This document shows positions 35,964 through 44,964 of a stretch of 64,000 nt of DNA, piece by piece; the stretch's first letter is position 1; every line of letters begins with the position of its first letter. Below the pieces are notes generated by a model, which saw only the letters and a program-made list of their open reading frames with translations, made no database searches and was not told where the DNA came from. The stretch is from Bacteroidota bacterium (GTDB lineage Bacteria; Bacteroidota; Ignavibacteria; UBA10030; UBA6906). The stretch is taken from positions 41,771-105,770 of the forward strand of contig JAUQWO010000057.1 in NCBI GenBank assembly GCA_030835135.1. Reading direction: 5' to 3'. The position numbers and the translations under genes were made by a program.

Positions 35964-35998
35964 GCCCGGAGCACGGCCGGCATGGCCGCACTCCGGGC
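35964..35998. terminator. Rho-independent terminator, probably bidirectional
   Basis: A perfect 8-bp stem GCCCGGAG (35964-35971) pairs with CTCCGGGC (35991-35998). An inner GGCC/GGCC pairing shortens the loop, and TTTCTT follows. It lies between the convergent retropepsin gene and the DinB-like gene. Confidence 0.75.
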
Positions 35999-36025
35999 TT
36001 TCTTGCTACCTGCTTCGTACTTCCT

Positions 36026-36526
36026 TCACGCCTGCACGCCAATGACCCCGAACTGCTGCAAGTGATGATGACAATGCTTGAAGTTCGCCCTCTCCCACTC
36101 CTCCGCGTTCAGCAGCCCGAAGATGGGGTGCGGCCGCACGGCTCCGGGCTCGCTCTCCGCAAGCTCCAGGAACCGCTCTGCCTCCGCCCGCAAAGCGGCA
36201 ACGGCCGCCGCGAGGTCCGGATACTCGAGCGGCGGCAACCCATCCACAAGCAACGGGTTCATGAAATCGTGCGGGGTCTGGCGGTCATGGTACAGGAACC
36301 GCTTCGCCCTCTCGAGCAGGTGCCCGGGCGTGACTACGGTGAACACAAACGATCCGGTGGACCCGCGCACGGACCACAACAGATGCTCCACCATCTGCTG
36401 CGCATTCATCCGCCCCCACGCGGGCTGCGCGTCGGCCGCGAGCTCCGCCAGGGCCTGATGCATCGTGGTGCTCAGGAACGTCTTCCTCAACACGGCATCA
36501 TCAACTCTGAACGGCACGACGATCAT
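36026..36526 (-). CDS. DinB-like / DUF1569 family protein
   Basis: The 166-residue protein has conserved histidines in a four-helix DinB-like pattern: AQQMVEHLLWSVRGS and ANFKHCHHHLQQFGVI. A long middle loop (FLYHDRQTPHDFMNPLLVDGLPPLEYPDL) is typical of DUF1569 proteins. These may bind a metal ion and possibly act as thiol-dependent enzymes; function is unknown. The ATG at 36526 overlaps the stop of the upstream small membrane gene (ATGA), so the two are co-translated. Confidence 0.78.
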   Translation of the reverse strand: MIVVPFRVDDAVLRKTFLSTTMHQALAELAADAQPAWGRMNAQQMVEHLLWSVRGSTGSFVFTVVTPGHLLERAKRFLYHDRQTPHDFMNPLLVDGLPPLEYPDLAAAVAALRAEAERFLELAESEPGAVRPHPIFGLLNAEEWERANFKHCHHHLQQFGVIGVQA

Positions 36527-36714
36527 GCACTCTTCCCTTTCTCCGTTCCGGTCCCTCTCCCCGCGGGCCAGAGGGCCCGCATCGCCAGCACCACCAGCAT
36601 TGCCGCCACACCGGTGCGCCACAACGTGTCGCCGACCCACCCGCCCATGAAGACCGCCGAGAGCAGGAATCCGATACTTCCGAGTACGAAGATGCCGATC
36701 TGCAGATTGCGCAT
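36523..36714 (-). CDS. Small two-helix membrane protein
   Basis: The 63-residue protein MRNLQIGIFVLGSIGFLL ends WPAGRGTGTEKGKSA. It has two hydrophobic segments (5-25 and 33-50) and a basic tail. A very good ribosome-binding site (GGAAGGAG) fixes the ATG at 36714. It is translationally coupled to the DinB-like gene and follows the sensor kinase gene after 23 bases. No function is known; it resembles small membrane-spanning accessory proteins. Confidence 0.65.
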   Translation of the reverse strand: MRNLQIGIFVLGSIGFLLSAVFMGGWVGDTLWRTGVAAMLVVLAMRALWPAGRGTGTEKGKSA

Positions 36715-36737
36715 GGCTCCTTCCTTCCGGTCTGTGT

Positions 36738-38651
36738 TCACGCGTGTTCCGGTTCAAACACAATGCTCCACCGCGTCCCATCTCCATTGCTGTCCACCGT
36801 GAGCCCGGCCCCGAGCTGCGCGCATAACATCTGCACGAGCGTGAGCCCGAACCCCTTCGGCGCATCGATCGAGAACCCCTCGGGCAGCCCCTTGCCGTTA
36901 TCCGCCAGCACGAGCCGCACCACGGCCCCGTTCCGCTCCGCATCGATCCGCACGGTGCCGCATGCCCTCCCGGCAAAGGCGTGCTTGATCATGTTGGTGA
37001 CGATCTCATTCACAATGAGCCCGAGCGGGAAGAGCTCCCGCGAACCGAGTACGATCTTCCCGATGTTCTTCTGCACCTCCACGCGCACCTCTCCGGCAAG
37101 CAGCGACACGACGGAGTCCACCAGCCCCCCGAGATACGCATCCAGATCGGCCTCACGGTACTGGTCGGCCATCAGCATCCGGTCGTACAAGACCCGCATC
37201 CCCGATACCCGCGCGGCGGCATCCTGCAGGATCCTCAGCGCTTCCGGATTGGTGACGGCCCGCGCCTGCAGGGCAAGCAGACTCTGAATGGAGGCGATGT
37301 TGTTCTTGATGCGGTGATGGGTCTCGCGCAACAAGAGATCCTTCTCCCGCAACTGGAGCTGCACGGCCTCCAGCGCGGCCTCCCGCTCCGCCTCCGCCCG
37401 CTTCCGGTCGGTGATGTCCGTGATGATGGAGTGGATCACGCTCCGCTCACCCGTGCGGATCAGGCTGGCATACGCCATCACATCCCGGATGCTGCCGTCC
37501 GCGAGCCGGTGGCGGAATTCAAATGCATGGCGCCGGGAAGCGATCGCCTCCGCAAGCTTTGCCTTCACTTCGTCCGGCGGCAGCGTGTTGATCTCGTGGA
37601 CGTACATCGCGAGAAGCTGCTCTTTGGTCCAGCCATAGTACGTAACAGCCGCCTCATTGGCGTCGAGGATCTTCCCGTTCGACGGTTCGATGAGGATCTT
37701 GACGGCCGCATGATGCTCGAAGACGTTGTGGAACAGATCCTCGCTCTTGCGCAGCGCGACAGTGGCATGCTCCAACTTCGCGTGCGCTTCCCACATCGCG
37801 GTGATGTCCGTGTGCGATACCAGCACGCTGCCGGGCCGCCCCTTGAGCGGCATCACACGCATGACGTACCACCGCTTCGCCCCCGGCGGATGACACGGAT
37901 ACTCCATGGTGAAGAACGGCAGCTCGCCGCTCTGCACGCGCCGGAGTCCCTGGAATGCCTCCTCCGCGAGCGGGGCATCCTCCGCATCAGGCCGGCACGT
38001 GCGGAAGTAGCTCGCCCCCTTCCCCCACAAAACCTCCTCGCCGGCACCGTTCTCCACCGCGAACCGCCGCCAGGCATCGTTGACCTCGCTGATGGTGCCG
38101 TCGGGCCCCACCACGGCCATCCGCGCATCGATGGAGTTGAAGACCCGCTCCCGGAAGTCGGATTGCCGCACGAGCATCTCCTCCGCCCGCCGGCGCTCGG
38201 CGATGCTTTCCTTCAGCTCCCGGTTGATCTCCTCGATCTCCTTCTGCCGCGCCTGCACCCGCGACTTCTCCGCATGCAGCTTGAACGCCATCTTGATGGA
38301 GGCCACCAGGACCACGTCCGAGCTGTCCTTCGCCACATACCCGTACGAGGTGATGCGTTCGGTGCGCTCGATGATCTCTTTTTCGGTGTGCGAGGAGAGA
38401 AAGACCACGGGGATGTCGCGCTTCCGGATGATCCGCTCCGCGGCTTCCGTGCCGTCCATGCCATTCCCCAGGTCCACATCCATGAGGATGAGATCGATGG
38501 CCGCTCCGGATTCCACGAGTTCCACCGCCCGCTTCCCACCGTGGGCGGTGACGATAGCATATCCTGCCCTCGTGAGAGCTTGTTTCTCCGTCAACGCAAG
38601 TTCCGCGTTATCCTCCACGAGGAGGATCGTCGCACCTTCGTTTCCGGCCAT
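36738..38651 (-). CDS. Hybrid sensor kinase: receiver, two PAS domains, HisKA_2 histidine kinase
   Basis: The 637-residue protein begins with a receiver (acceptor Asp58 in LILMDVDLG, Lys108), linked by a coiled coil to two PAS domains (about 165-290 and 305-415; GKILDANEAAVTYYGWTKEQ). A HisKA_2-type dimerisation box follows, with the phospho-His in LLRETHHRIKNNIASIQSLL (about 445), then a HATPase (NEIVTNMIKHAF, LADNGKGLPEG, GFGLTLVQML). It has no membrane segment, so it senses cytosolic signals or acts as a relay node. Proteins with an N-terminal receiver plus this kinase class are usually fed by another kinase. A partner response regulator is not adjacent. Confidence 0.92.
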   Translation of the reverse strand: MAGNEGATILLVEDNAELALTEKQALTRAGYAIVTAHGGKRAVELVESGAAIDLILMDVDLGNGMDGTEAAERIIRKRDIPVVFLSSHTEKEIIERTERITSYGYVAKDSSDVVLVASIKMAFKLHAEKSRVQARQKEIEEINRELKESIAERRRAEEMLVRQSDFRERVFNSIDARMAVVGPDGTISEVNDAWRRFAVENGAGEEVLWGKGASYFRTCRPDAEDAPLAEEAFQGLRRVQSGELPFFTMEYPCHPPGAKRWYVMRVMPLKGRPGSVLVSHTDITAMWEAHAKLEHATVALRKSEDLFHNVFEHHAAVKILIEPSNGKILDANEAAVTYYGWTKEQLLAMYVHEINTLPPDEVKAKLAEAIASRRHAFEFRHRLADGSIRDVMAYASLIRTGERSVIHSIITDITDRKRAEAEREAALEAVQLQLREKDLLLRETHHRIKNNIASIQSLLALQARAVTNPEALRILQDAAARVSGMRVLYDRMLMADQYREADLDAYLGGLVDSVVSLLAGEVRVEVQKNIGKIVLGSRELFPLGLIVNEIVTNMIKHAFAGRACGTVRIDAERNGAVVRLVLADNGKGLPEGFSIDAPKGFGLTLVQMLCAQLGAGLTVDSNGDGTRWSIVFEPEHA

Positions 38652-38741
38652 GGCCGTCTGCCCCTATCGATCCCCCCGTGCGTTACGCCCCGGTACGACC
38701 TTCGCGCGGTGTACTCCTCATGCCTTCCGTGCGGCGTGCTC

Positions 38742-39209
38742 TCACGCTCTTCGCGCAGTACTCTTCTTCTCGCTCTTCCCGCTGCTGTTCCTGGCAGCCC
38801 GGGGTGCACGTGCCGTCGCGCGCTTCCCCTTGCTCATCGTGGCGCTCGTGCCCGCGCACTTCTGCGTCACCCGGTACTTTACGATCCGCGTCACCAGCCC
38901 GTACGGGATCGGCCTGTCCAGCGGGAACTGGATGGATCCCTTTGCATGCACATATGTCGTGAGATCGGCGGCGAATTCCTCGATCGCCTGCACGCCGGGA
39001 TACAGCCCGATGTGCTTCTCCCACGCGGCGAAGTACACGAGCACCCCCTTCATGAAGTACGCCGGCATCTGATAGCTGATCCGCTCTTCCGCATCCGGCG
39101 CGGACCTGAGGACGGTGGCGCGCAGCTTCTTCAGGATCGCCTGCGTCTTCCTGTCCTGCCGCGCGATGTATTTCTGCACGGTGGCGGGCGGTTTCTGCTT
39201 GTTGATCAT
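38742..39209 (-). CDS. DUF1801 (YdhG/YjbR-like) family protein
   Basis: The 155-residue protein has the DUF1801 core (VQKYIARQDRKTQAILKKLR, APDAEERISYQMPAYFMKGVLVYFAAWEKHIGLYP). Its last 30 residues are a Lys/Arg/Ala/Ser-rich tail (KGKRATARAPRAARNSSGKS) that could bind nucleic acid. The usual family length is about 120-130, so the basic tail is an extension. Members are sometimes called iron chaperones, but the function is not settled. Confidence 0.8.
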   Translation of the reverse strand: MINKQKPPATVQKYIARQDRKTQAILKKLRATVLRSAPDAEERISYQMPAYFMKGVLVYFAAWEKHIGLYPGVQAIEEFAADLTTYVHAKGSIQFPLDRPIPYGLVTRIVKYRVTQKCAGTSATMSKGKRATARAPRAARNSSGKSEKKSTARRA

Positions 39210-39262
39210 GATCCTCCCTTCGATTCAACTCAATTATCGATCATCCATGGATCATGGATAAT

Positions 39263-39640
39263 TTATCTGTCGCCGGGCAACCAGCGGTTGAGCAACAAGA
39301 CAACGATCGCCGCAATGGCCACGGCCGGCTGCAACCACGATGTATACCCGATGATCCTCACCTGCACCGCAAGCCAGACGAATACGATGCCCATGGAGAT
39401 CGCCACGGCCCACTGGGCATGACGCCACCGCCGGAAGACGAGCACGGAAGCGGCAAGCATGGATCCGCCGACCACCACGACCAGCACGATGGACGGGATC
39501 AGATACGATGCGAACGGACTCCCGCGGAGGAGCTCCGTGGGCACTCCCTCCGCACCGAGCATGCCATAGATCCCGCCACCGAAGGCGTTCAACGCCAGGA
39601 ACGCCAGCAGTGTTCCCAGTACGATCCGGATCCATTTCAT
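39263..39640 (-). CDS. Small four-helix membrane protein
   Basis: The 125-residue protein MKWIRIVLGTLLAFLALNAF has four hydrophobic segments and ends LLLNRWLPGDR. The ATG at 39640 is preceded by GGAGGT. Residues between helices 1 and 2 (GGIYGMLGAEGVPTELLRGSPF) recall a widespread family of small uncharacterised membrane proteins. No catalytic motif is visible. It stands alone between the DUF1801 and rhamnosidase genes. Confidence 0.7.
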   Translation of the reverse strand: MKWIRIVLGTLLAFLALNAFGGGIYGMLGAEGVPTELLRGSPFASYLIPSIVLVVVVGGSMLAASVLVFRRWRHAQWAVAISMGIVFVWLAVQVRIIGYTSWLQPAVAIAAIVVLLLNRWLPGDR

Positions 39641-39795
39641 GCCGACCTCCGTGTGTTGTGCTCCACGCCCGGGCACTTGGCCGGTGCGGATCATTGCCTT
39701 TCGCCAGAACTCTGCGCCACGATGGGGAGAGTGATGGAGGCCCTGTCCCCGCACCTAATGGGTATAACTGTCCCGCTGATCCCGGCCCCTGCGCC

Positions 39796-42700
39796 TCAGG
39801 GGGCAGAGCTTTCTATCGAGAATCCCTCCATCAGTCCGTACGCGAGTACCGCATACGTCGATCCCGGCGCCGGCTTCGAATCGCCGCTGCGCTGGAATGA
39901 CCCCGGCCACGCCATCCCGAGCGGCGGATCGCCATGGTGCGGCCCGAGGGTGTTCTTGAGCGAACCGTACACGGTGACGCTCACCGCGTTCTTCCCGGGC
40001 TTCATCCACTTCGTCACGTCCAATGCATGCGGTGCGAATGCGATGATCCCCGCATCCTTGCCGTTCACCGTGACGCTGGCCACAACCCCGCTCCACTTCC
40101 CGAGCTGGACGCAGTACTTCGCGGCGGCGTTCTTCCCTTTCTTCGCATCCACGTTCACCACCTGACTGTACTTCATGCCGGCGGCATAGAACGGCATCCC
40201 CTGTTCGTGCCACGGACCCACCCGCGCGGGCGTGGCAGGCACCATGGTGAATGCGCGCTGCGCGTTCTCCAGCGCGAAGTTCCCGAGCACATACACGGGC
40301 TCGAGCTCGGTGTGGATGGTGAAGGGCTGCGCGATGACGGTGACGATGTTGTCGCCGGACCTCACAAGCGCCCCGATCTCATACACCCCGAATGCTTGGT
40401 CCAGCCACCACTCTCCCTTGAGCGGCTGCACGGGCGTGCCGTTCACCGCCACGCGGAACACACCCGGACGCTCCACGGCCACGCGCATGCCGCGCGTATC
40501 GACGCCCTTCTCCATGACGAAATGAAAGTCGGCGGTGAAGCCGCTGCCCACCGCGAATGTGTCGCGGTCCAGAATGCTGGTCCGGTACTGCACGGCATTG
40601 TCCCACGGATCGGCCCCGAACCCGTGCGCCTGCCACGTACGCTTCTGCGCTTCATAGAAGTACAGGTCCTTTGTGGTCACGCCGCCGATGGTGAGGTCGC
40701 AATGATCGAGCGTGAGCACGTTGGGGGCGATCCGTTCCACGCTCATCGGGCCTGCCGGACGGACAACGGTGCGCTTCGCATCCTTCGCCGCAGGTACCGC
40801 TGCCGTCTTTGTCTGCACTTCCTGGCCGAACCTCAGCATGAGGCTCCCGCCCGCCGGAATGGTATACGCGACCACGATGTGATCGCTCTCGGGTTTCACG
40901 GGATACGGCGTGACCGCACCGGTGAAGAGGTCCCACTGCTCCGCACTCCGCGCCGGCACAACGATCTCGCCGCTGACCTCCGTCAACCGCGTGTTGGCAA
41001 GGAACACGAGCTGACCGTCGGCCAGGACCCGGCGGTGATGGAAGAACTGCGTGATGGATGCCGGCGTCCCATCAGCGTTCCGGAACCCGATGGCGGGAGG
41101 CGCAAGCAATCGGATGGCGCCGATGGCCTGCGCGGGCTGCGCCAGGGTGACGCTGCCGGGGTGCATGGCGAGGAAGTTCCGGAAGTGCACCTCGGGCCGC
41201 GCATCCACGAACCCCGGCACGTCGCCGATGCACAAGAGCAGTCCGCCCTGTTCCACATACTTGCGCAACAATGCGAGCGTGGACCCTTCGATGCTCTCCA
41301 TGCCGGCAGGCAGGACGACGAGCGCGTAGCTGCGCTTGCCGACGGTGAGTTTCTGCCCTTCCACCTTCCCGTGATCGCGCAGGATGTTCTCGCTGCCGAG
41401 ATCGTATTCCACCTGCGCAGCTTCGAGTTCATGGACGAAGTTCTGGAACTGCGTACCGATGGAGTCCATGACGGGGTTGGGTTCGCCCACGGCGGCATGC
41501 ATCCAGCCTGTGGTAGTTGGTTCGAGCACGAGGATGTCGTTCCGCTGCTCGCCGCTGGTGAGCGCAGTGCTGAGCCGCCCGTAGTAATCGCCGAGCGCCC
41601 GGTAGGTATCCCACCACGGTTCGTGATACGAGAACGAGAGCGGGTGGTCGCGCTTGCGTGCGCCGGCGACCGTGGTGTACGTGAGGTGCTGGTTCATGAG
41701 GTTCACGCCGAGCGCGTACTCCCAATCGGCGATCCGCTTCTGGTCCGCGAACGTCATCTCCCACCCGCCCGCACCGAAGGTCTCGGAGAGCGTGCGCTCC
41801 TGCCCGAGCTGGTTGGCGGCGCTCCGGATCTCCTTCACCGCACGCGCGTTGCCGAACTGCGCGTGCATGTCCGTGCGCCACTCGTTCATGAGGATGTCCA
41901 CCCCGGGCACGCCGGCATAGGCACAGAACGCCATGTTGTCCGGGTTCATCACCGGGCGCGGCCATTCATGCTCCCAGTAATGGCCGGTGAGGAGGAGGCC
42001 GTTCTTCCCGCAATACTCGTAGTACGGCTTCGCCCACCCGTCGATGAACAGCTCGAGGATGAGGCCGTAGAAGTCGTGCCGCACCTTCCGCCACTCGCCG
42101 GTGGTCTCGTACAGACACACGAGGTGCGGGCGGAGGTCGTAACCGTACTTCTGTCGGAACCGGTCGAAGAGCGCGGGCGTGTACTGCACCACGCGGTTGG
42201 TGTCGATGTTCGCGGGGCGCACCTCGGCCTCGTCCTGGAACACGCCGGGCACGATCTTCCCGAATTCCTCCCCGATCACCTTCTCATATGCGCCCATCGT
42301 GACGCGGATGAATTCCTTCGTGACGTCAGGGCGCATGACGTCCACATACGTGAACCCGCCGTGCCAGGGCTGGGGGGTTTCGTGCACGACGTCGAAGACG
42401 CTGTAGTTGCCCGGACCGGGCTGCTTCGTCCCGATCTGCGCGGTGATGTCCGTGTACCCCGCGCCGTCTTTGCGAAGCACGATAAGCGGGTTTTCGTTGG
42501 CGGGAATGCTCGTCATCCGCCGCATGCGCAGTCCGGCGCGTTTCGCATCGGGCATGTTCGCGGGTACGATGCCGCCGGCGAAGCCGGACGGGTACGAGTT
42601 CTCGTCGTAGATCCAGATCTTCATCCCGAGCTTCTTGCCGGTCTGCACCGCGTGGCGCACGAGGGAGAGCCATTCCTCCGACAGGTACGGCGTGATGAGT

Positions 42701-42972
42701 CCGGGGCGCGGATGGATGAACGCGCCGCCGATCCCCTTCGCCTTCATGTCCATGAGGTCGCGGTCGATGAGCGCGGGGGTCATGCGGTCGTTCCACACCC
42801 AGAGCGGCGCGCTGCGGTATGCGGAAGGGGGGTCTTTGAACGCCGCAAGCGCCGCCGCGGTGGTGGTACGGGCGGAGTTGCCGCCGGCGATCACCAGAGG
42901 TGCGGCGCAGGCGATGAGCAGAACGATGAACACGGCGAAGGTGAACGGGAGGGACGGCGTCGGGAACGGCAT
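39796..42972 (-). CDS. Secreted GH106-like alpha-L-rhamnosidase family enzyme
   Basis: The 1058-residue protein has an N-terminal signal peptide (FTFAVFIVLLIACAAPLVIAGG). A catalytic region opens with AYRSAPLWVWNDRMTPALIDRDL, KGIGGAFIHPRPGLITPYLS and KIWIYDENSYPSGFAGG, a pattern I associate with GH106 and related large rhamnosidase-like proteins. Several Glu/Asp motifs follow (PGVFQDEAEVRP, TGHYWEHEWP, LSETFGAGGWEMTF). The C-terminal 250 residues form beta-sandwich domains ending VTVYGSLKNTLGPHHGDPPLGMAWPGSF. The likely role is trimming rhamnose or similar deoxy sugars from plant or microbial polysaccharide. It lies next to a sugar isomerase-like gene. Confidence 0.78.
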   Translation of the reverse strand: MPFPTPSLPFTFAVFIVLLIACAAPLVIAGGNSARTTTAAALAAFKDPPSAYRSAPLWVWNDRMTPALIDRDLMDMKAKGIGGAFIHPRPGLITPYLSEEWLSLVRHAVQTGKKLGMKIWIYDENSYPSGFAGGIVPANMPDAKRAGLRMRRMTSIPANENPLIVLRKDGAGYTDITAQIGTKQPGPGNYSVFDVVHETPQPWHGGFTYVDVMRPDVTKEFIRVTMGAYEKVIGEEFGKIVPGVFQDEAEVRPANIDTNRVVQYTPALFDRFRQKYGYDLRPHLVCLYETTGEWRKVRHDFYGLILELFIDGWAKPYYEYCGKNGLLLTGHYWEHEWPRPVMNPDNMAFCAYAGVPGVDILMNEWRTDMHAQFGNARAVKEIRSAANQLGQERTLSETFGAGGWEMTFADQKRIADWEYALGVNLMNQHLTYTTVAGARKRDHPLSFSYHEPWWDTYRALGDYYGRLSTALTSGEQRNDILVLEPTTTGWMHAAVGEPNPVMDSIGTQFQNFVHELEAAQVEYDLGSENILRDHGKVEGQKLTVGKRSYALVVLPAGMESIEGSTLALLRKYVEQGGLLLCIGDVPGFVDARPEVHFRNFLAMHPGSVTLAQPAQAIGAIRLLAPPAIGFRNADGTPASITQFFHHRRVLADGQLVFLANTRLTEVSGEIVVPARSAEQWDLFTGAVTPYPVKPESDHIVVAYTIPAGGSLMLRFGQEVQTKTAAVPAAKDAKRTVVRPAGPMSVERIAPNVLTLDHCDLTIGGVTTKDLYFYEAQKRTWQAHGFGADPWDNAVQYRTSILDRDTFAVGSGFTADFHFVMEKGVDTRGMRVAVERPGVFRVAVNGTPVQPLKGEWWLDQAFGVYEIGALVRSGDNIVTVIAQPFTIHTELEPVYVLGNFALENAQRAFTMVPATPARVGPWHEQGMPFYAAGMKYSQVVNVDAKKGKNAAAKYCVQLGKWSGVVASVTVNGKDAGIIAFAPHALDVTKWMKPGKNAVSVTVYGSLKNTLGPHHGDPPLGMAWPGSFQRSGDSKPAPGSTYAVLAYGLMEGFSIESSAP

Positions 42973-43041
42973 GGATTGCTCCTGGAATACCGGTGTAGGG
43001 TATGAACGAACTGCGGGCCGGTGCGGGACGGCCCGCAGGTT

Positions 43042-43926
43042 TCAGACGGTCAGTGCCTGGAGATACGCGAAACTCTTCCGGATGCTTGCCTCGGGATCGG
43101 CCGGACTGTCGTGCTCGACGACGTAGTGAACGGTGCCGTGTTTCTTCGCCGCGCCGAGGACCTTCTTCCAACCGATGCTCCCGCTTCCGACGTCCTCGAG
43201 GATCTCATCGCCCGCAGGTGGTGCGGACTTCCCCTTCGCCCCCTTGTCCTTGCCCCTCTTCGCTTCCTTCTTCTTCAGGTCCTTCACATGGAGCAGCGGG
43301 AACCTGCCCGGATGCGCCGTGAAGTACTTCACCGGATCGGCGCCGGCGGCGACGGCCCAGGCAACGTCCATCTCGAACTTCACCAGCTCCGGATCGCACT
43401 CTTTGAGCAGGATGTCGTACGGCAGCTGCCCGGCCACCTTCTCGAATTCGAACCCATGGTTATGGTACGCAAACTGGACGCCGGCCACCTTGCACGTTTC
43501 ACCGGCGCTGTTGAACCGGAGGGCGAGGCGTTTCCAATCGTCGGGCGTGGCGTATTTGGCCTTGTCGACCCACGCCACGATCACGAACTGGTGGCCGATG
43601 AACGCGCTGCGCTCGACGATCCCATCCCATTTGCCGGGCTGCTCTTCGAGTCCGACGTGGGTGGAAGGCGCCGTGAGGCCAGTGCGCGCAAGCATGGCCC
43701 TGATCTGGTGTGCCGTGTGGTCGAAGTATCCGGCGAACTCCACTTCTCTGTAGCCGATGCCGGCGACGGTGGAGAGTACGCTCTCCATGCCTTTCGGCAT
43801 GAGCGAGCGGACGGTATAGAGCTGCACTCCGATGTGGTCCAGATGCTCTCCTTCGGCGGCGGCGGCAAGATGCCGGGCGATGACGGGGGTGGAAGCAAGG
43901 GCTGCGATGAAGCTGCGGCGGTCCAT
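43042..43926 (-). CDS. Sugar phosphate isomerase/epimerase-like TIM-barrel protein, exported
   Basis: The 294-residue protein starts with a twin-arginine-like leader (MDRRSFIAALASTPVIARHLAAAA). An AP-endonuclease-2/xylose-isomerase-like barrel follows: HIGVQLYTVRSLMPKG, GYREVEFAGYFDHT, VQFAYHNHGFEF, LVKFEMDVAWAVAAG, RFPLLHVKDLKKK and VHYVVEHDSPADPE. The metal-binding His/Glu/Asp set typical of the family is present. A Lys-rich insert (KKKEAKRGKDKGAKGKS) interrupts the barrel and is unusual. Such exported members are frequent in glycan-degrading bacteria. It lies directly upstream of the rhamnosidase gene in the same direction, suggesting joint expression. Confidence 0.85.
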   Translation of the reverse strand: MDRRSFIAALASTPVIARHLAAAAEGEHLDHIGVQLYTVRSLMPKGMESVLSTVAGIGYREVEFAGYFDHTAHQIRAMLARTGLTAPSTHVGLEEQPGKWDGIVERSAFIGHQFVIVAWVDKAKYATPDDWKRLALRFNSAGETCKVAGVQFAYHNHGFEFEKVAGQLPYDILLKECDPELVKFEMDVAWAVAAGADPVKYFTAHPGRFPLLHVKDLKKKEAKRGKDKGAKGKSAPPAGDEILEDVGSGSIGWKKVLGAAKKHGTVHYVVEHDSPADPEASIRKSFAYLQALTV

Positions 43927-44039
43927 GGTGGCTCCGTACGGCTGGTACTGGTTCGGGGCACAGGCGCGGTGCGGGGCGCCGATCTGTGTAATGAACGGAG
44001 GGAATCCCGAAAAATCAATCACTATCCGGTCGGCGAAAT

Positions 44040-44174
44040 CGGAGGGGCGCCCGTGCGTTGAAACGGCGTCGGAGGGGCGCCCGTGTAGGGGCGGTCCCGC
44101 ACGCGGGACCGCCCCCGCGTCGAAACGGCATCGGAGGGACGCCCGTGTAGGGGCGGTGCATGCACCGCCCCTAC
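44040..44174. repeat. Three copies of a GC unit carrying two large palindromes
   Basis: The unit TCGGAGGG(G/A)CGCCCGTG occurs three times (about 44040, 44070, 44131), with GAAACGGC before the next copy. Two of the copies continue into long hairpins: stems of GGGGCGGTCCCGC at 44088-44100/44103-44115 (loop AC), and a perfect 28-bp palindrome at 44147-44174 centred on GCATGC. Related palindromes occur at 54979, 56353 and 63973. They lie between two leftward genes and would fold strongly in RNA. Confidence 0.85.
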
Positions 44175-44202
44175 ATGGGGATCCATCACATATCACGATA
44201 CA

Positions 44203-44859
44203 TCACGAACGGGCGATCGCCTCGATATCCAGACACTCCACAACCTTGCGCTCGTAGCCCTTCGCCGAAACGAGGATCATCGCCCGCCCGAGGTCCTGCA
44301 TGGTGCACACCCACTTCGGCACGAGGGCGTGGAGCAACGGATAGAGCGGTGCGATGATCTTCGCTGCCAGGAATGCCCGCTTCTGTCCGGGCGACGGCTT
44401 GATGAACCCAGGCCGGAATGCATAGGCGTCCTTGAAGCCGAGTCGCATGATGTCGTTCTCGGTCTTCCCCTTTACCCGCGCCCACATCACCTTCCCCTTC
44501 TCCGTGCTGTCCGTACCCATGCCGGAGATATAGCAGAACACCATCCCCGGACACTGCTTCTCCATCGCACATGCGGCCGCCATGGTGAGGTCGTACGTCA
44601 GCCGGCGGTAGTCTTCTTCGTTCTTCCCCAGTGAGGTGACGCCGAGACAGAACAGACACGCATCGTGCCCGCGGAGCCGCTCCTCGATCGACATATAATT
44701 GTAGAAGTCACGGTGGATGATCTCTGTGAGCTTGGGATGACCGATCCCGCACGGCCGGCGGCCAATGACCAGTACAGCCTCCACGCTTGCATCGCGCAAC
44801 GCCTCGAGCAGCACGCCTTCACCCACCATGCCGGTGGCGCCAAAGAGGATGATCTTCAT
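44203..44859 (-). CDS. NAD(P)-binding Rossmann-fold epimerase/oxidoreductase-like protein
   Basis: The 218-residue protein has the dinucleotide-binding start MKIILFGATGMVGEGVLLEAL and further atypical-SDR motifs (VLVIGRRPCG, ACLFCLGVTSLG, GMVFCYISGMGTDS, AYAFRPGFIKPS). The usual active-site Tyr-x-x-x-Lys is not clear, so it may bind NAD(P) without oxidoreductase activity. Similar short proteins are annotated as nucleoside-diphosphate-sugar epimerase-like or oxidoreductase HTATIP2-like. It is soluble. The downstream side contains the palindromic repeats. Confidence 0.82.
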   Translation of the reverse strand: MKIILFGATGMVGEGVLLEALRDASVEAVLVIGRRPCGIGHPKLTEIIHRDFYNYMSIEERLRGHDACLFCLGVTSLGKNEEDYRRLTYDLTMAAACAMEKQCPGMVFCYISGMGTDSTEKGKVMWARVKGKTENDIMRLGFKDAYAFRPGFIKPSPGQKRAFLAAKIIAPLYPLLHALVPKWVCTMQDLGRAMILVSAKGYERKVVECLDIEAIARS

Positions 44860-44964
44860 GTCGGGACCGATCGATGATGGGAACGGGGTGAACCTGCACG
44901 GGGGATACCGGATAATGAACGGAGAGGCGGCCGCAAAGTCAATTACGGGATGATGAAGGAAGGT

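Noticed and set aside
36981..39422. Long open frame (813 residues) on the plus strand
   Set aside because: Antisense to the hybrid histidine kinase and the DUF1801 gene, both strongly supported.
39934..43005. Very long open frame (1023 residues) on the plus strand
   Set aside because: It lies antisense to the GH106-like gene, whose protein has a signal peptide and clear family motifs. Its own sequence is Arg/His/Val-rich shadow typical of high-GC DNA.
44040..44174. CRISPR-like repeat array
   Set aside because: Only three copies, uneven spacing, and the 'spacers' are themselves palindromic repeats. No cas genes are present in the window.
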